Origin: CAZCTC01 sp964501335
GTDB lineage: Bacteria > Chloroflexota > Anaerolineae > B4-G1 > SLSP01
Length of the DNA: 64,000 nucleotides
Assembly (NCBI GenBank): GCA_964501335.1
Contig: CAZCTC010000016.1
Span: 62,001-126,000, forward strand
Direction: 5' to 3'
A program made the translations under genes and the position numbers. The notes beneath the pieces were generated by a model, which was not told the origin of the DNA, made no database searches, and saw nothing but the letters and a program-made list of their open reading frames with translations. Shown one piece after another: positions 1 through 7,996 of the stretch. Every line of letters begins with the position of its first letter. Positions within the stretch are counted from its first letter, which is position 1.

Positions 1-813
1 CGCTTTGGCCCCCATCAACAAAGCCTGGGCCCCCCGCGGACTGGAGCCGTAGCGGACAAACCGCCGCACCGGTTCAACAGCGGCCGTATTTTGAGGATGG
101 GTCGCCGTGATCAAACGCGCCGCATATTCCGCCACCGGCGTCGCTGCCGGCACTCCCCGCACCATCGACTGCATCTCCAGCAACAACACGCGATCAATCA
201 CCGGCGTCAACTGCGGCAGTTCCGTCCCGGTCGTCCGGGCCAGAATGCCCACTAAATCTTCAGTCGAGGGGTAGCCAACCTGCACCTTAAACAAAAAGCG
301 GTCCAGTTGAGCTTCGGGCAAAGGATAGGTCCCTTCTTGATCGATGGGATTCTGGGTCGCCAACACCAGAAAAGGGCGCTCCAAAGGATGAGTTTGTCCG
401 CCGGAGCTGACCTGGCGCTCCTGCATGGCTTCCAACAGAGCCGACTGGGTTTTTGGAGTGGCCCGGTTGATTTCATCCGCCAGCAGCAAATGCGTAAAAA
501 CGGGACCAGGGCGGAAACGGAAGGTCCGGCTGCCGTCTTCCTTGATCTCCAGAATCTCCGTGCCGGCAATGTCGGCGGGCATCAAATCCGGGGTAAATTG
601 GACACGGGTGAAGTTCAACTGCATGACCGAGGCGAGGGTTCGCACCAGCATCGTTTTGCCCAACCCGGGCAACCCCTCCAACAACAAATGGCCATCGGCC
701 AGAAGTGCAATCAACGTATGGCGAACCACATCCTGCTGGCCCACAATGACCCGCCCTACTTCAGTTTCTATTCGGGTCGCCAGTTCACGAAACTGCGTCG
801 GCGAAATTGTCAT
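1..813 (-). CDS. MoxR-family AAA+ ATPase (C-terminus beyond window)
   Basis: The 271 residues visible are the N-terminal part of a MoxR AAA+ ATPase, a chaperone-like ATPase that typically helps activate or assemble membrane or metal-dependent complexes. Walker A GLPGLGKT lies at about residues 47-54, Walker B with LADEINRA at about 109-117, and the sensor-1 segment ATQNP near 152. The start is ATG at 813, with AAGGAG just upstream. It is the last visible gene of a minus-strand operon ttuB-ttuA-three small membrane proteins-moxR. MoxR is commonly followed by a DUF58 protein, which would lie outside the window. The family call is firm; the client is unknown. Confidence 0.93.
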   Translation of the reverse strand, partial: MTISPTQFRELATRIETEVGRVIVGQQDVVRHTLIALLADGHLLLEGLPGLGKTMLVRTLASVMQLNFTRVQFTPDLMPADIAGTEILEIKEDGSRTFRFRPGPVFTHLLLADEINRATPKTQSALLEAMQERQVSSGGQTHPLERPFLVLATQNPIDQEGTYPLPEAQLDRFLFKVQVGYPSTEDLVGILARTTGTELPQLTPVIDRVLLLEMQSMVRGVPAATPVAEYAARLITATHPQNTAAVEPVRRFVRYGSSPRGAQALLMGAKA

Positions 814-826
814 AAGAGGCTCCTTA

Positions 827-1069
827 CTAATCCAGCGAACGAATGATCATACTCAATCCGGCCATTTCCACAAAAGGCCAACAGATCAAAGCCATTCCCA
901 GAAAGATCGCAAACACACCTGCCACCAGGGTTGTTGTCTGAGAAGAAAAAAACCCCCCATCTGCATCCGGGCCGAAAGCCTGAACCAGCAAATAAACGCC
1001 CCAGCAGAATATCAATAAGCCAAAGAACACCGGCAGTACAGTGATAGCCACAGCGACTGCGATACCCAT
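827..1069 (-). CDS. Small two-helix membrane protein, third of a tandem trio
   Basis: An 80-residue hydrophobic protein with one transmembrane helix at about 5-30, a short polar loop and a second helix at about 46-70. The segment GVYLLVQAFGPDADGG aligns with GIYLLIQSADPDKADR and GIYLLVQAADPDKADK of the next two upstream genes, so the three are paralogues by tandem duplication. This copy is the most divergent and has lost the LPFTSxGGARVIGI block. GGAGGG precedes the ATG. It lies 13 bases upstream of moxR and is presumably co-transcribed. I do not recognise the family; a role as a membrane client or partner of the MoxR ATPase is only a guess from position. Confidence 0.75.
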   Translation of the reverse strand: MGIAVAVAITVLPVFFGLLIFCWGVYLLVQAFGPDADGGFFSSQTTTLVAGVFAIFLGMALICWPFVEMAGLSMIIRSLD

Positions 1070-1114
1070 TCAGCCCTCCCCAATGCCCCCGGCGCCCCGG
1101 CCCGGAACTGAGAA

Positions 1115-1366
1115 CTATCCGATTAACCCACGTCCCAAGACCATCAGAGCCACAATGCCGATCACCGGCAAACAACCGATCAAGACCCCCAACACCACCG
1201 CAATAATGCCAATGACCCGCGCCCCGCCGGCCGAAGTGAACGGCAAACGATCGGCTTTATCCGGGTCGGCCGACTGGATCAGAAGATAAATTCCCACCAC
1301 CAACGCCCCCAAACCCACAACAATCCCCAGCCCACCCAAAATGATCACCAGACCACTCACAGCCAT
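1115..1366 (-). CDS. Small two-helix membrane protein, second of a tandem trio
   Basis: An 83-residue protein with helices at about 3-30 and 48-80 joined by a polar loop containing PDKADRLPFTSAGGARVIG. It is very similar to the 81-residue protein encoded just upstream; the loop and second helix are nearly identical in pattern. GGAGG lies just ahead of the ATG. It belongs to the ttuB-ttuA-moxR transcription unit. The product is likely an integral membrane protein. No catalytic residues are apparent and the function is unknown. Confidence 0.78.
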   Translation of the reverse strand: MAVSGLVIILGGLGIVVGLGALVVGIYLLIQSADPDKADRLPFTSAGGARVIGIIAVVLGVLIGCLPVIGIVALMVLGRGLIG

Positions 1367-1399
1367 CTTACAGCCTCCTCAAACCATTTCGTAGATCCA

Positions 1400-1645
1400 T
1401 CATCGTCCTAATGCAATCAACGCCACCACAGCCGCAATTGGAAAACAACCGATCAGAATGCCCAATACCACGCCCACAATTCCGATCACCCGGGCCCCTC
1501 CCGGCGAGGTAAAGGGCAATTTATCCGCTTTATCCGGGTCGGCGGCCTGGACCAGAAGGTAAATCCCGACGCCCAGGGCCACCAGCCCGATAAGCGCGCA
1601 AACGCCCACCAGGCATAAAAACATAATGCCTACGGTCGCGCCCAC
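1400..1645 (-). CDS. Small two-helix membrane protein, first of a tandem trio
   Basis: An 81-residue protein with the same plan as its two downstream neighbours: helix, loop with PDKADKLPFTSPGGARVIG, helix. As drawn it starts with GTG overlapping the ttuA stop by one base (TAGTG), which suggests translational coupling. An ATG seven codons later (position 1624) is an alternative start. Conservation of the loop between this copy and the next suggests that the loop rather than the helices carries the function. Family not recognised. Confidence 0.75.
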   Translation of the reverse strand: MGATVGIMFLCLVGVCALIGLVALGVGIYLLVQAADPDKADKLPFTSPGGARVIGIVGVVLGILIGCFPIAAVVALIALGR

Positions 1646-2592
1646 TACTCAGCCACTTCCGTTTCCGAATTACCCTGATCCCAGAGACGGCAGAATGAAC
1701 AGATCTCCGGCGCCGTCGTCGGCTGTCCGCAACGAGAACAGGCGTGGAGAGCGGGGCGCGCTTCCTCCGCCGGGCCAAAAAGACCTTCTTCCTCGCGGGC
1801 CCGTAAAAAACCCAGATAGAACTGCAACCGGCTGCCGGGTGCATCCGCTTCCATCCGGGCCAAAATCTCCTTGTGCGCCAGACTGGTCGCACCGACCGAG
1901 AACGGACATTCATCGTAAATATAATCGATGCCCTGCACCAGCACATAGGCCAGCGTCTCTCGTTCATACAGTCGGCAGAACGGCTTGACCTTACGCGCCA
2001 GTCCTTCACCATCCGCCGGCAGAACGGGCCCCTGACGACGGAGATAGCCGGTCTGCCAATGCATCACATTGCCGAACAGCACCGCCGCTTCGTCATCCAG
2101 ATTGTGCCCCGTAGCCAGCACATCATAGCCGCCTTCCAGCGCCACCCGATTCATCTCGTGCCGTTTGATCAAACCGCAAACCGAGCAGGCTCCCCCACTA
2201 CGCCGCTTACGCCGGGCGACATCCGGCACCGCTTCGCCATGGTCACCTTTCAAATCCACCACAATCAATTTAGATTCGGGATGTTGAGCGGCAAAAGCCG
2301 CCGCCTTCAGCCGGGATTGCGTGGAATAAGCAATTCCCGCCTCGATCCCCAGGTCAATATAGACACCGTCGGCTTGATAACCCAATCGCAACAACACATC
2401 CCACAACGCCAGGCTGTCCTTTCCCCCCGAAACGGCCACCAATACCTTTTCCTCGCGGGTAAACATATGGTATTTTTCAATCGCGCGTTCGGTCTGTTCC
2501 GCAAACCAAAGGGGGAAATGCTCCTGGCAGAGCGCCAGCTTGTGCTGACGCATATTGATCACCGCCACCTCATCGCACTTGCGACACTTCAT
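1645..2592 (-). CDS. ttuA: tRNA 2-thiouridine synthesis protein TtuA (PP-loop sulfurtransferase)
   Basis: A 315-residue PP-loop ATPase of the TtcA/TtuA superfamily. Residues 55-60 form the SGGKDS ATP loop and TGHNLDDEA sits near 161. An N-terminal zinc finger uses C3, C6, C22 and H25; a C-terminal one uses C285, C288, C298 and C301. C136, C139 and C229 are placed like the three [4Fe-4S] ligands of Thermus TtuA. TtuA adenylates U54 (m5U54) of tRNA and transfers sulfur to it, raising the thermal stability of tRNA. The next gene upstream encodes a GG-ending ubiquitin-like carrier, which supports TtuA over TtcA. TtuA is typical of thermophiles; presence here is suggestive but not decisive for growth temperature. 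Confidence 0.88.
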   Translation of the reverse strand: MKCRKCDEVAVINMRQHKLALCQEHFPLWFAEQTERAIEKYHMFTREEKVLVAVSGGKDSLALWDVLLRLGYQADGVYIDLGIEAGIAYSTQSRLKAAAFAAQHPESKLIVVDLKGDHGEAVPDVARRKRRSGGACSVCGLIKRHEMNRVALEGGYDVLATGHNLDDEAAVLFGNVMHWQTGYLRRQGPVLPADGEGLARKVKPFCRLYERETLAYVLVQGIDYIYDECPFSVGATSLAHKEILARMEADAPGSRLQFYLGFLRAREEEGLFGPAEEARPALHACSRCGQPTTAPEICSFCRLWDQGNSETEVAE

Positions 2593-2595
2593 GCC

Positions 2596-2787
2596 CTACC
2601 CTCCCGATACAATCGCTACCAACTTGATCTCCTCTTGAGGATAGACCATCTGATCCTCGGTGATCAGTTTGCCATTGCGCAAAGCCAACACCGTACCCGG
2701 CAAAAGTCCGGTCTGTTGGACAATCTGCTTGACCGTCATAGCCCGGTCGAATTCCCATGATTGATCGCGATAGATTACTTTCAACAC
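2596..2787 (-). CDS. ttuB: TtuB-like ubiquitin-fold sulfur carrier
   Basis: A 63-residue ThiS/MoaD-type beta-grasp protein ending in VSGG; the C-terminal diglycine is the residue that becomes a thiocarboxylate. I placed the start at GTG 2787 because AAGAGGT lies seven bases upstream, and because longer in-frame starts would lie inside or across the hairpin at 2805-2837. The resulting length matches Thermus TtuB. The gene ends three bases before the ttuA start, so carrier and sulfurtransferase form a two-gene unit for tRNA 2-thiolation. ThiS of thiamine synthesis is the alternative, but no thi gene is nearby. Confidence 0.82.
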   Translation of the reverse strand: MLKVIYRDQSWEFDRAMTVKQIVQQTGLLPGTVLALRNGKLITEDQMVYPQEEIKLVAIVSGG

Positions 2788-2804
2788 CTTATACCTCTTA
2801 TTCA

Positions 2805-2837
2805 CATTTTCGCCCGCCTTGTGAGGCGGGCGAAAAT
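2805..2837. other. Perfect hairpin ahead of ttuB
   Basis: ATTTTCGCCCGCC and GGCGGGCGAAAAT form a 13-bp stem with a seven-base loop, between the TPR gene and ttuB on the minus strand. There is no T-run, so it is not a classical intrinsic terminator. The arm style (TTTTCGC plus a GC block) resembles the core of the dispersed palindromic element but the flanking modules are absent. It could be a leader structure or processing site for the ttuB operon. Confidence 0.6.
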
Positions 2838-2876
2838 GCAATGTATTCCTCTGTTCAGCGAAAAAGAAAAGAGGGA

Positions 2877-3587
2877 TTAAGCAGCCGGTTTATCTGAATC
2901 CGTCCCCGTTTCGTCCTGCTCCTGCCGGAAGCGTTCTTCCAGGCGCTGCAAGAGTTCCGCGGCTTCCACGAGCTTGTCCAAAGGATTCTCACTCCCTGTA
3001 AAATAACGATAATCACAGGGCATAATATCAAGCTTCTTCACCAGCAACTCGTGGTTTTCACGTACAGCATCCGGAACCACCTGATACGAAGCCGCCAGTT
3101 TCTGCAAAGGAATCTCCCGCAGATTGACCTTTCGCACCGTATGTTCCAAGGCTGCCGCCCAAATTTCCGGCTTGGGAATCGCCAGGGTTTCTTTGCCCAA
3201 AGCAATTCGGAATTCCATCCACATCTGAACAGCCATCCCGATCGTTTCAATCGGCATCTGGCCGGCCTTCATGTGGTTGGTCACCATATTCTCAACGGGA
3301 TCCATCCCACTGCTGAATAACTGCTCAATTCGACTGGACACGGGAGAATTGGGTTCCAACCGCAGGAAGTTCGCCAGCGCACGCATAGCCTGATCAAAAT
3401 CCCCGGCGCGAGCCAGGATTTGAGCCAGGCTAATATGATAATCGGCGTTATCGGGAACCATATGCAAAGCGGCCTGCAGCTTGTTAACCGCATCCTCCAC
3501 GTCCCAGCGAGCATAAGCCGCCATTGCTTCCGAATATAAGGCATCCGCTTTTTTTCGATCCGAAGCGCTGGGTTGAGCCGGGCTCAT
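2877..3587 (-). CDS. TPR-domain protein of unknown role
   Basis: A 236-residue soluble protein. Residues about 12-85 contain two TPR-like helical pairs (Y/A/L/P pattern, for example ALYSEAMAAYARWD, then ALHMVPDNADYHISLAQILARAGDFDQA). The C-terminal 140 residues are helical with no motif I recognise and end in a charged tail. ATG at 3587 follows GGGAGGG; a GTG one codon earlier is also possible. A good promoter lies at 3626-3653, so it is probably its own transcription unit, possibly reading into ttuB-ttuA. The role is unknown; TPRs indicate protein-protein contacts. Confidence 0.8.
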   Translation of the reverse strand: MSPAQPSASDRKKADALYSEAMAAYARWDVEDAVNKLQAALHMVPDNADYHISLAQILARAGDFDQAMRALANFLRLEPNSPVSSRIEQLFSSGMDPVENMVTNHMKAGQMPIETIGMAVQMWMEFRIALGKETLAIPKPEIWAAALEHTVRKVNLREIPLQKLAASYQVVPDAVRENHELLVKKLDIMPCDYRYFTGSENPLDKLVEAAELLQRLEERFRQEQDETGTDSDKPAA

Positions 3588-3625
3588 CACTACCCTCCCT
3601 CACGTGATGTATCAGTCACACTACC

Positions 3626-3653
3626 ATTATAGCACCTTCTCACTGAGTGCCAA
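3626..3653 (-). promoter_or_regulatory. Promoter for the TPR gene
   Basis: Read on the minus strand, TTGGCA and TATAAT are separated by 16 bases, about 40 bases ahead of the TPR start codon. It sits back-to-back with the plus-strand promoter at 3699-3726, making a divergent promoter region. Confidence 0.6.
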
Positions 3654-3698
3654 CTCTAGCAAACTTTAACAAACTTAACTAAAAAATCCCCCCATTTC

Positions 3699-3726
3699 TT
3701 TACAATGTGCCTAAACAAGGTATACT
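3699..3726 (+). promoter_or_regulatory. Promoter for the nucleoside kinase gene
   Basis: TTTACA and TATACT with a 16-base spacer. Transcription would start near 3733, which rules out start codons before that point and supports ATG 3770 as the true start of the following gene. Confidence 0.6.
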
Positions 3727-3769
3727 GTTTTCGTTTTGCGAAGTAAATCGGTCAAGGAATTACGTCAAA

Positions 3770-5479
3770 ATGGAAAACAACGGGAAAGTCCAGGCAGCAG
3801 CACCACGCACAACAGTTCAGGTTTCGCTCCTCGACGGCCGCACTTTTGAAGGCCCCAAAGGAGAATCCTTGGAAAATTTCATAAAAACGGCCTTCCCCAC
3901 CACCGAATTGCCGATCGTTGCCGCTATAGTCGATGGCAACCTCCGTGAATTAACCCTGGAGATCCAACGCGACTGTACCGTCGATCCCCTCGACCTTTCC
4001 CGCTCGGACGGCGAACGAATTTACCGACGCTCTCTGACCTTTTTAATGGTCGTCGCCGCATATCGGCTTTTCCCGGAAACTGAAGTCTATGTCGATCACT
4101 CTTTGCCTTTCGGCGGCTATTTCTGTCAGGCGCGCAACCGGGATCCCTTTACGTTGGAAGAATTGGAACGCATCAACGAAGAGATGGATCGGCTGGTCGA
4201 AGCCGATATGCCCATCCTGCGGGAAGAATTGCCGCTGGCCAACGCCGTGGAGATCTTCCGCAACCGCAAGGTTCTCGACAAAGCCGCCCTCTTTGAAAGC
4301 CGCGACGGCAAAACTACCCTCCGGATGTATCGGTTGGCCGACTATCAGGACTATTTCCATGGATACATGGTCCCCTCGACCGGATATCTCCGCTATTTCC
4401 GCCTTTTCCGTTGGGGCGACGGTTTCATCCTGCAATTTCCCCGCCGTCAGCAACCTACCAAACTCCAACCGCCCATGCCCTCCCCCCAACTGGTGACCGT
4501 CTTCCGTGAATCGGGAGAATGGCTCCGCCGCCTGACGCTGGAAAATGTCAGCGATCTCAATGCCGCCATTTCCAGCGGCAAATCGCGCCAGATCATTCTG
4601 GCCTCCGAGGCCCTGCACGAACACAGCGTCTCCGATATCGCCGATCAAATCTGGGAACGTCGCGACGAAGTCCGCCTGATCCTCATCGCCGGTCCTTCCT
4701 CTTCCGGTAAGACCACCTTCTCTAAACGGCTGGCCATCCAGTTGCTGGCCCACGGTCTCAAACCGTTCGCCCTGGAACTGGATAACTATTTTGTCGATCG
4801 GGAGAAGACCCCCCGCGACAAAAACGGAGATTACGACTTCGAAGCCCTGGAAGCCCTGGATCTGGAACTGCTCAATCAACATCTTCAGGCCCTGATGCGC
4901 CAGGAACAGGTGCAGCTGCCGCACTTCAATTTCTACCGCGGCCGGCGGGAAACCGGCGAAATCGCCCGGTTAGGGTCCGAACACATCATGATCGCCGAAG
5001 GGATCCATGGGCTGAACCCCCAACTGATCTACTCCATCCCCAAAGAACGCACCTTCCGGATCTACGTTTCGGCACTTACGCAACTGAACCTGGACCGCCA
5101 CAACCGTGTCCCGACCACCGATAACCGGCTGATCCGCCGCATTGTCCGGGATGCCCGTACTCGCGGCTACACGGCCAGCCAAACCCTGGGCCGCTGGGAA
5201 AGCGTGCGGCGCGGGGAGCGGGTCCACATCTTCCCCTATCAAGAAAATGCTGATGTGATGTTCAACTCGGCGCTGGTCTACGAACTGAGCATCCTCCGCC
5301 CCTTTGTCGAACCCCTTCTGCTCCAGGTAGAACCGGAGTCGTGTCTGCGGGTAGAAGCCAAACGGTTGTTAACTTTCTTAAAATGGTTCTCCGCCGGCGA
5401 TCCTACCCTGGTCCCCGAAAATTCCATTTTGCGCGAATTCGTCGGGGGTTCTGCCTTAGAAGAATTCAGGTGGATTTAA
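3770..5479 (+). CDS. TGS-domain nucleoside (uridine) kinase of the PRK/Udk family
   Basis: A 569-residue protein with a threonyl-tRNA-synthetase-like N-terminus: a TGS-type beta-grasp (VQVSLLDGRTFEGPKGESL near residues 15-35), then a second-additional-domain-like segment containing VDHSLPFGGYFC. The C-terminal half is a P-loop kinase with GPSSSGKTT near residue 308 and LDNYFVDREKTPRDKNG downstream, as in uridine kinases. It probably phosphorylates uridine/cytidine or a related alcohol with ATP or GTP. The start follows AAGGA and lies downstream of the mapped promoter. This fusion is a known family (nucleoside kinase), so the substrate is inferred, not seen. Confidence 0.87.
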   Translation: MENNGKVQAAAPRTTVQVSLLDGRTFEGPKGESLENFIKTAFPTTELPIVAAIVDGNLRELTLEIQRDCTVDPLDLSRSDGERIYRRSLTFLMVVAAYRLFPETEVYVDHSLPFGGYFCQARNRDPFTLEELERINEEMDRLVEADMPILREELPLANAVEIFRNRKVLDKAALFESRDGKTTLRMYRLADYQDYFHGYMVPSTGYLRYFRLFRWGDGFILQFPRRQQPTKLQPPMPSPQLVTVFRESGEWLRRLTLENVSDLNAAISSGKSRQIILASEALHEHSVSDIADQIWERRDEVRLILIAGPSSSGKTTFSKRLAIQLLAHGLKPFALELDNYFVDREKTPRDKNGDYDFEALEALDLELLNQHLQALMRQEQVQLPHFNFYRGRRETGEIARLGSEHIMIAEGIHGLNPQLIYSIPKERTFRIYVSALTQLNLDRHNRVPTTDNRLIRRIVRDARTRGYTASQTLGRWESVRRGERVHIFPYQENADVMFNSALVYELSILRPFVEPLLLQVEPESCLRVEAKRLLTFLKWFSAGDPTLVPENSILREFVGGSALEEFRWI

Positions 5480-5488
5480 ACGACCATT

Positions 5489-7285
5489 ATGCAGTGTCCT
5501 AACTGTAAAGCTGAGATTGAAAACGCCCGGGTGCTCTGTCCCCAATGCGGAGTCGAGCTCTCCGCCGCACCGACCGTCAAACCGGCTCATCCGCGCCAGC
5601 GCTGGATTCAACGCCTGCTGATTGCCCTGCTGGCCGTGAGCATCTTTGTGGGGTCCGTCGCCGGCGCCACCTACGCCGGTCTCTACTACGGAGAAAAAGA
5701 TCAGGATAGCCGGCGAGCCGCAACGATCGAAACCCATTATCAAAATGGCCTCAAAGCATTAAATGAGGGGCAGTTTCAACGCAGCATCAGCGAGTTTCAA
5801 TATGTGCTGCAGCTCGATCCGCAACATGTCGGAGCCCGGCAGGGACTGGCGACCGCCAATGACCGGCTGTCCGTCAAACCGACGCCCACCTCCGAAGTCG
5901 CTCAATCCATTGCCGGACAATTGTTAACCCAGGCTCAAACCGCCTATCAAAACAAAAATTGGACCGAAGCCGCGAACACCCTGACCCAACTGCGCGCCCT
6001 CGATTCCAGCTACAATCAAACCGCCGTCGAAGAGATGCTTTTCAACAGCCTCTACAATGCCGGCAAAGAATTCATGGATAAAGATGAGTTGGAATCGGGT
6101 ATTTTCTACCTCGATCAGGCCGTGGCCTTGCGCCCACTGGATTCCAACATCGTCAACGAACGGAATCTGGCCGCCCACTATCTTTCAGCTCTGGGCTATT
6201 GGGGCGTCGATTGGGCCCAATGTATCTCCGAACTGGAAGAACTGGAAGCCATCGCCCCCGGCTACAAAGATGTCTCCCAACGTATCTATGAAGCTTACAT
6301 GACCGAAGGCGATTACTGGTCCGGCATCGGCGAAATGTGCCCGGCCCAGCAATCTTACACGCTGGCCTCCCAACGTTATGCCAACGACACCGTCAACAAC
6401 AAGCTCAATACGGCTGCCCAGACCTGTCTGCTGGCCACCCCCACGCCCATCAGCGGCACCACCCAGATCCTGACCCCGCAGCCCATCGCCGGCTTCAACA
6501 ACGGCCGCCTGGCCTACCCGGTTTACAACACAGGATCGGGACAATACGATCTCTACGCTCTTTATGCCGACGGCCGGATTCTCTTAGCCGCCGCCGGCGC
6601 CGATCAACCGGTCTGGGAATGGGGATCAGGGCGACTGGCCTACCGTAACAAAATCGCGGGCGGCATCGGCATTGTCCACCCCGAAGTCGGCGGCGCCGGA
6701 CAGTTGTTGGCCGCGGCCGGGCAGGCCTGGCCCAGCCTCTCACCGGATGGACAGCGGATCGCTTACGCCGCCGCAGAAAGCGACGGCAGCTGGAGCATCT
6801 ACCTCGCCCCGGTCAACGGCAGCGCCCCCCGCAAAGTCACCGCAGGCTGGGCTCCCGTCTGGAGTCGCACCGGCGCACTGGCCTACACCAGTTGCGAAGC
6901 CGACAAAATAACCTGCGGCATCTTCATCGACAGTAATCCCGACGACGACCAGCCCGGCAAACGATTGACCGGCAGTGAAAACGACATCGCCACCAGCTGG
7001 GCCCCCGGGGGCAACCTGCTGGCCTACATGAGCAACATCTCCGGCGATTGGGACGTCTTCCTGCTCGATACCTCCGGCGGCGTGGCCCAATTGACCAGCG
7101 ATCCCGCCAACGACGGACTCCCGGTCTGGGCACCCGACGGCAGCCAGCTGGCCTTTGTCAGCAACCGCGACGGCGCCTGGGCGATCTATCTGGTTGCCCC
7201 CGACGGGCAGAACGTACGGCGCGTCATCACCTTAAGCGGAGATTTCCCCGGCTGGACCAATCAAAGAATGTCGTGGTCGCCTTGA
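5489..7285 (+). CDS. Zinc-ribbon/TPR/TolB-propeller membrane-anchored protein
   Basis: A 598-residue protein. An N-terminal zinc ribbon has CPNC at 3-6 and CPQC near 19-22. A transmembrane helix follows at about 40-65 (LLIALLAVSIFVGSVAGATY). Helical TPR units occupy about 75-310, followed by a Pro/Thr linker. From about 340 to the end are PD40/TolB-like beta-propeller blades (repeats such as WSPDG, WAPDGSQLAFVSNRDG). The topology suggests a cytoplasmic zinc ribbon and an extracytoplasmic TPR-propeller that binds proteins or glycans. It starts nine bases after the kinase stop and is probably co-transcribed. Function unknown. Confidence 0.85.
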   Translation: MQCPNCKAEIENARVLCPQCGVELSAAPTVKPAHPRQRWIQRLLIALLAVSIFVGSVAGATYAGLYYGEKDQDSRRAATIETHYQNGLKALNEGQFQRSISEFQYVLQLDPQHVGARQGLATANDRLSVKPTPTSEVAQSIAGQLLTQAQTAYQNKNWTEAANTLTQLRALDSSYNQTAVEEMLFNSLYNAGKEFMDKDELESGIFYLDQAVALRPLDSNIVNERNLAAHYLSALGYWGVDWAQCISELEELEAIAPGYKDVSQRIYEAYMTEGDYWSGIGEMCPAQQSYTLASQRYANDTVNNKLNTAAQTCLLATPTPISGTTQILTPQPIAGFNNGRLAYPVYNTGSGQYDLYALYADGRILLAAAGADQPVWEWGSGRLAYRNKIAGGIGIVHPEVGGAGQLLAAAGQAWPSLSPDGQRIAYAAAESDGSWSIYLAPVNGSAPRKVTAGWAPVWSRTGALAYTSCEADKITCGIFIDSNPDDDQPGKRLTGSENDIATSWAPGGNLLAYMSNISGDWDVFLLDTSGGVAQLTSDPANDGLPVWAPDGSQLAFVSNRDGAWAIYLVAPDGQNVRRVITLSGDFPGWTNQRMSWSP

Positions 7286-7319
7286 CGGAAACGCAAAACC
7301 GGGGTATAAAGGAACACGG

Positions 7320-7396
7320 CGGGGCGTAGCGCAGTTTGGCAGCGCGCTTGATTTGGGTTCAAGAAGTCCGGGGTTCAAATCCCCGCGCCCCGACCA
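7320..7396 (+). tRNA. trnP: tRNA-Pro (UGG)
   Basis: The 77-nt cloverleaf folds by eye. Acceptor arms CGGGGCG/CGCCCCG pair fully; the D-arm is GCGC..GCGC. The anticodon stem CUUGA/UCAAG closes a loop UUUGGGU with anticodon UGG. The T-arm CGGGG-UUCAAAU-CCCCG is canonical. Discriminator A and CCA are encoded. The C1-G72 pair is typical of bacterial tRNA-Pro. Confidence 0.97.
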
Positions 7397-7410
7397 ACTC
7401 CAAACCAGCT

Positions 7411-7517
7411 ATTGTATTTTCGCGGGCTTCAGAAAGCCCGCGAAAATACAAACGAAAACTCTTCCCCTATCCCAAATATCGATTCTTACCTCAAAAACGG
7501 CCCCTTTGACGTAAAAC
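7411..7517 (+). repeat. Dispersed palindromic element, copy 1
   Basis: The hairpin arms at 7413-7427 and 7436-7450 (TGTATTTTCGCGGGC and its complement) have loop TTCAGAAA. They are followed by the CTCTTCCCC tract and a degenerate right module (ATCGATTCTTACC then TTTGACGTAAAA). It lies just after tRNA-Pro and its right end overlaps a strong promoter. Confidence 0.75.
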
Positions 7518-7533
7518 CGTTTTAAACTATACT
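7506..7533 (+). promoter_or_regulatory. Promoter for the 7592 gene pair
   Basis: TTGACG and TATACT with a 16-base spacer, about 59 bases ahead of the ATG. The -35 hexamer lies inside the right module of element copy 1, where other copies read TTGCGGGACG. The element may have donated the -35 box. Confidence 0.62.
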
Positions 7534-7591
7534 CCACTTTGCACTTGCCGGAGAACCATATCGAATTAAACTCACCAAAAGGGGTCATCGG

Positions 7592-7996
7592 ATGGCAATT
7601 TTTTTGTACAAGGTAGAAGAATGCTGGCGCAATCCCCGCGGCCTGCTCACCCTCGAGCAGGGAATGCGCATGAGCGAAATCAAACAACGCCCTCAACTCA
7701 AACGGCTCATCCAGGGGATCCAGCTCGAACTCCGGCGCCCTGACGGATCGACCCATCACACCTACCTCTTCAATTATGGATTCGGAGCCATTCGTGCTGA
7801 GGATGGAACGCTGATCCGTGACTCAGACCCCTATCTACACTTCATCCTGCCGCCAGAAGTGAGCGAAAACGATGTCCCGCCCGGCACAGAAATCTGGTGG
7901 CTCGAAAATGAAGCCGGCCTGACAAAAGAAGAGATCGCCCGCCGCTTCGAGGCCTATCTGGCCTCCGGCAATAATCCAGCCGCCGAAAACGAATGA
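7592..7996 (+). CDS. Conserved-looking protein of unknown function
   Basis: A 134-residue soluble protein, weakly acidic, with no signal peptide or membrane helix. The middle (residues about 40-100) looks like a beta-rich domain (LELRRPDGSTHHTYLFNYG, YLHFILPPE); the C-terminus is a short helix (TKEEIARRFEAYLASG). AAGGGG precedes the ATG. Its stop overlaps the next start in ATGA, so the two genes are translationally coupled and probably work together. I do not recognise either. Confidence 0.72.
   Translation: MAIFLYKVEECWRNPRGLLTLEQGMRMSEIKQRPQLKRLIQGIQLELRRPDGSTHHTYLFNYGFGAIRAEDGTLIRDSDPYLHFILPPEVSENDVPPGTEIWWLENEAGLTKEEIARRFEAYLASGNNPAAENE

Noticed and set aside
2805..2837. A further copy of the dispersed palindromic element
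   Set aside because: Arm style is similar, but the pyrimidine tract and both flanking modules are missing.
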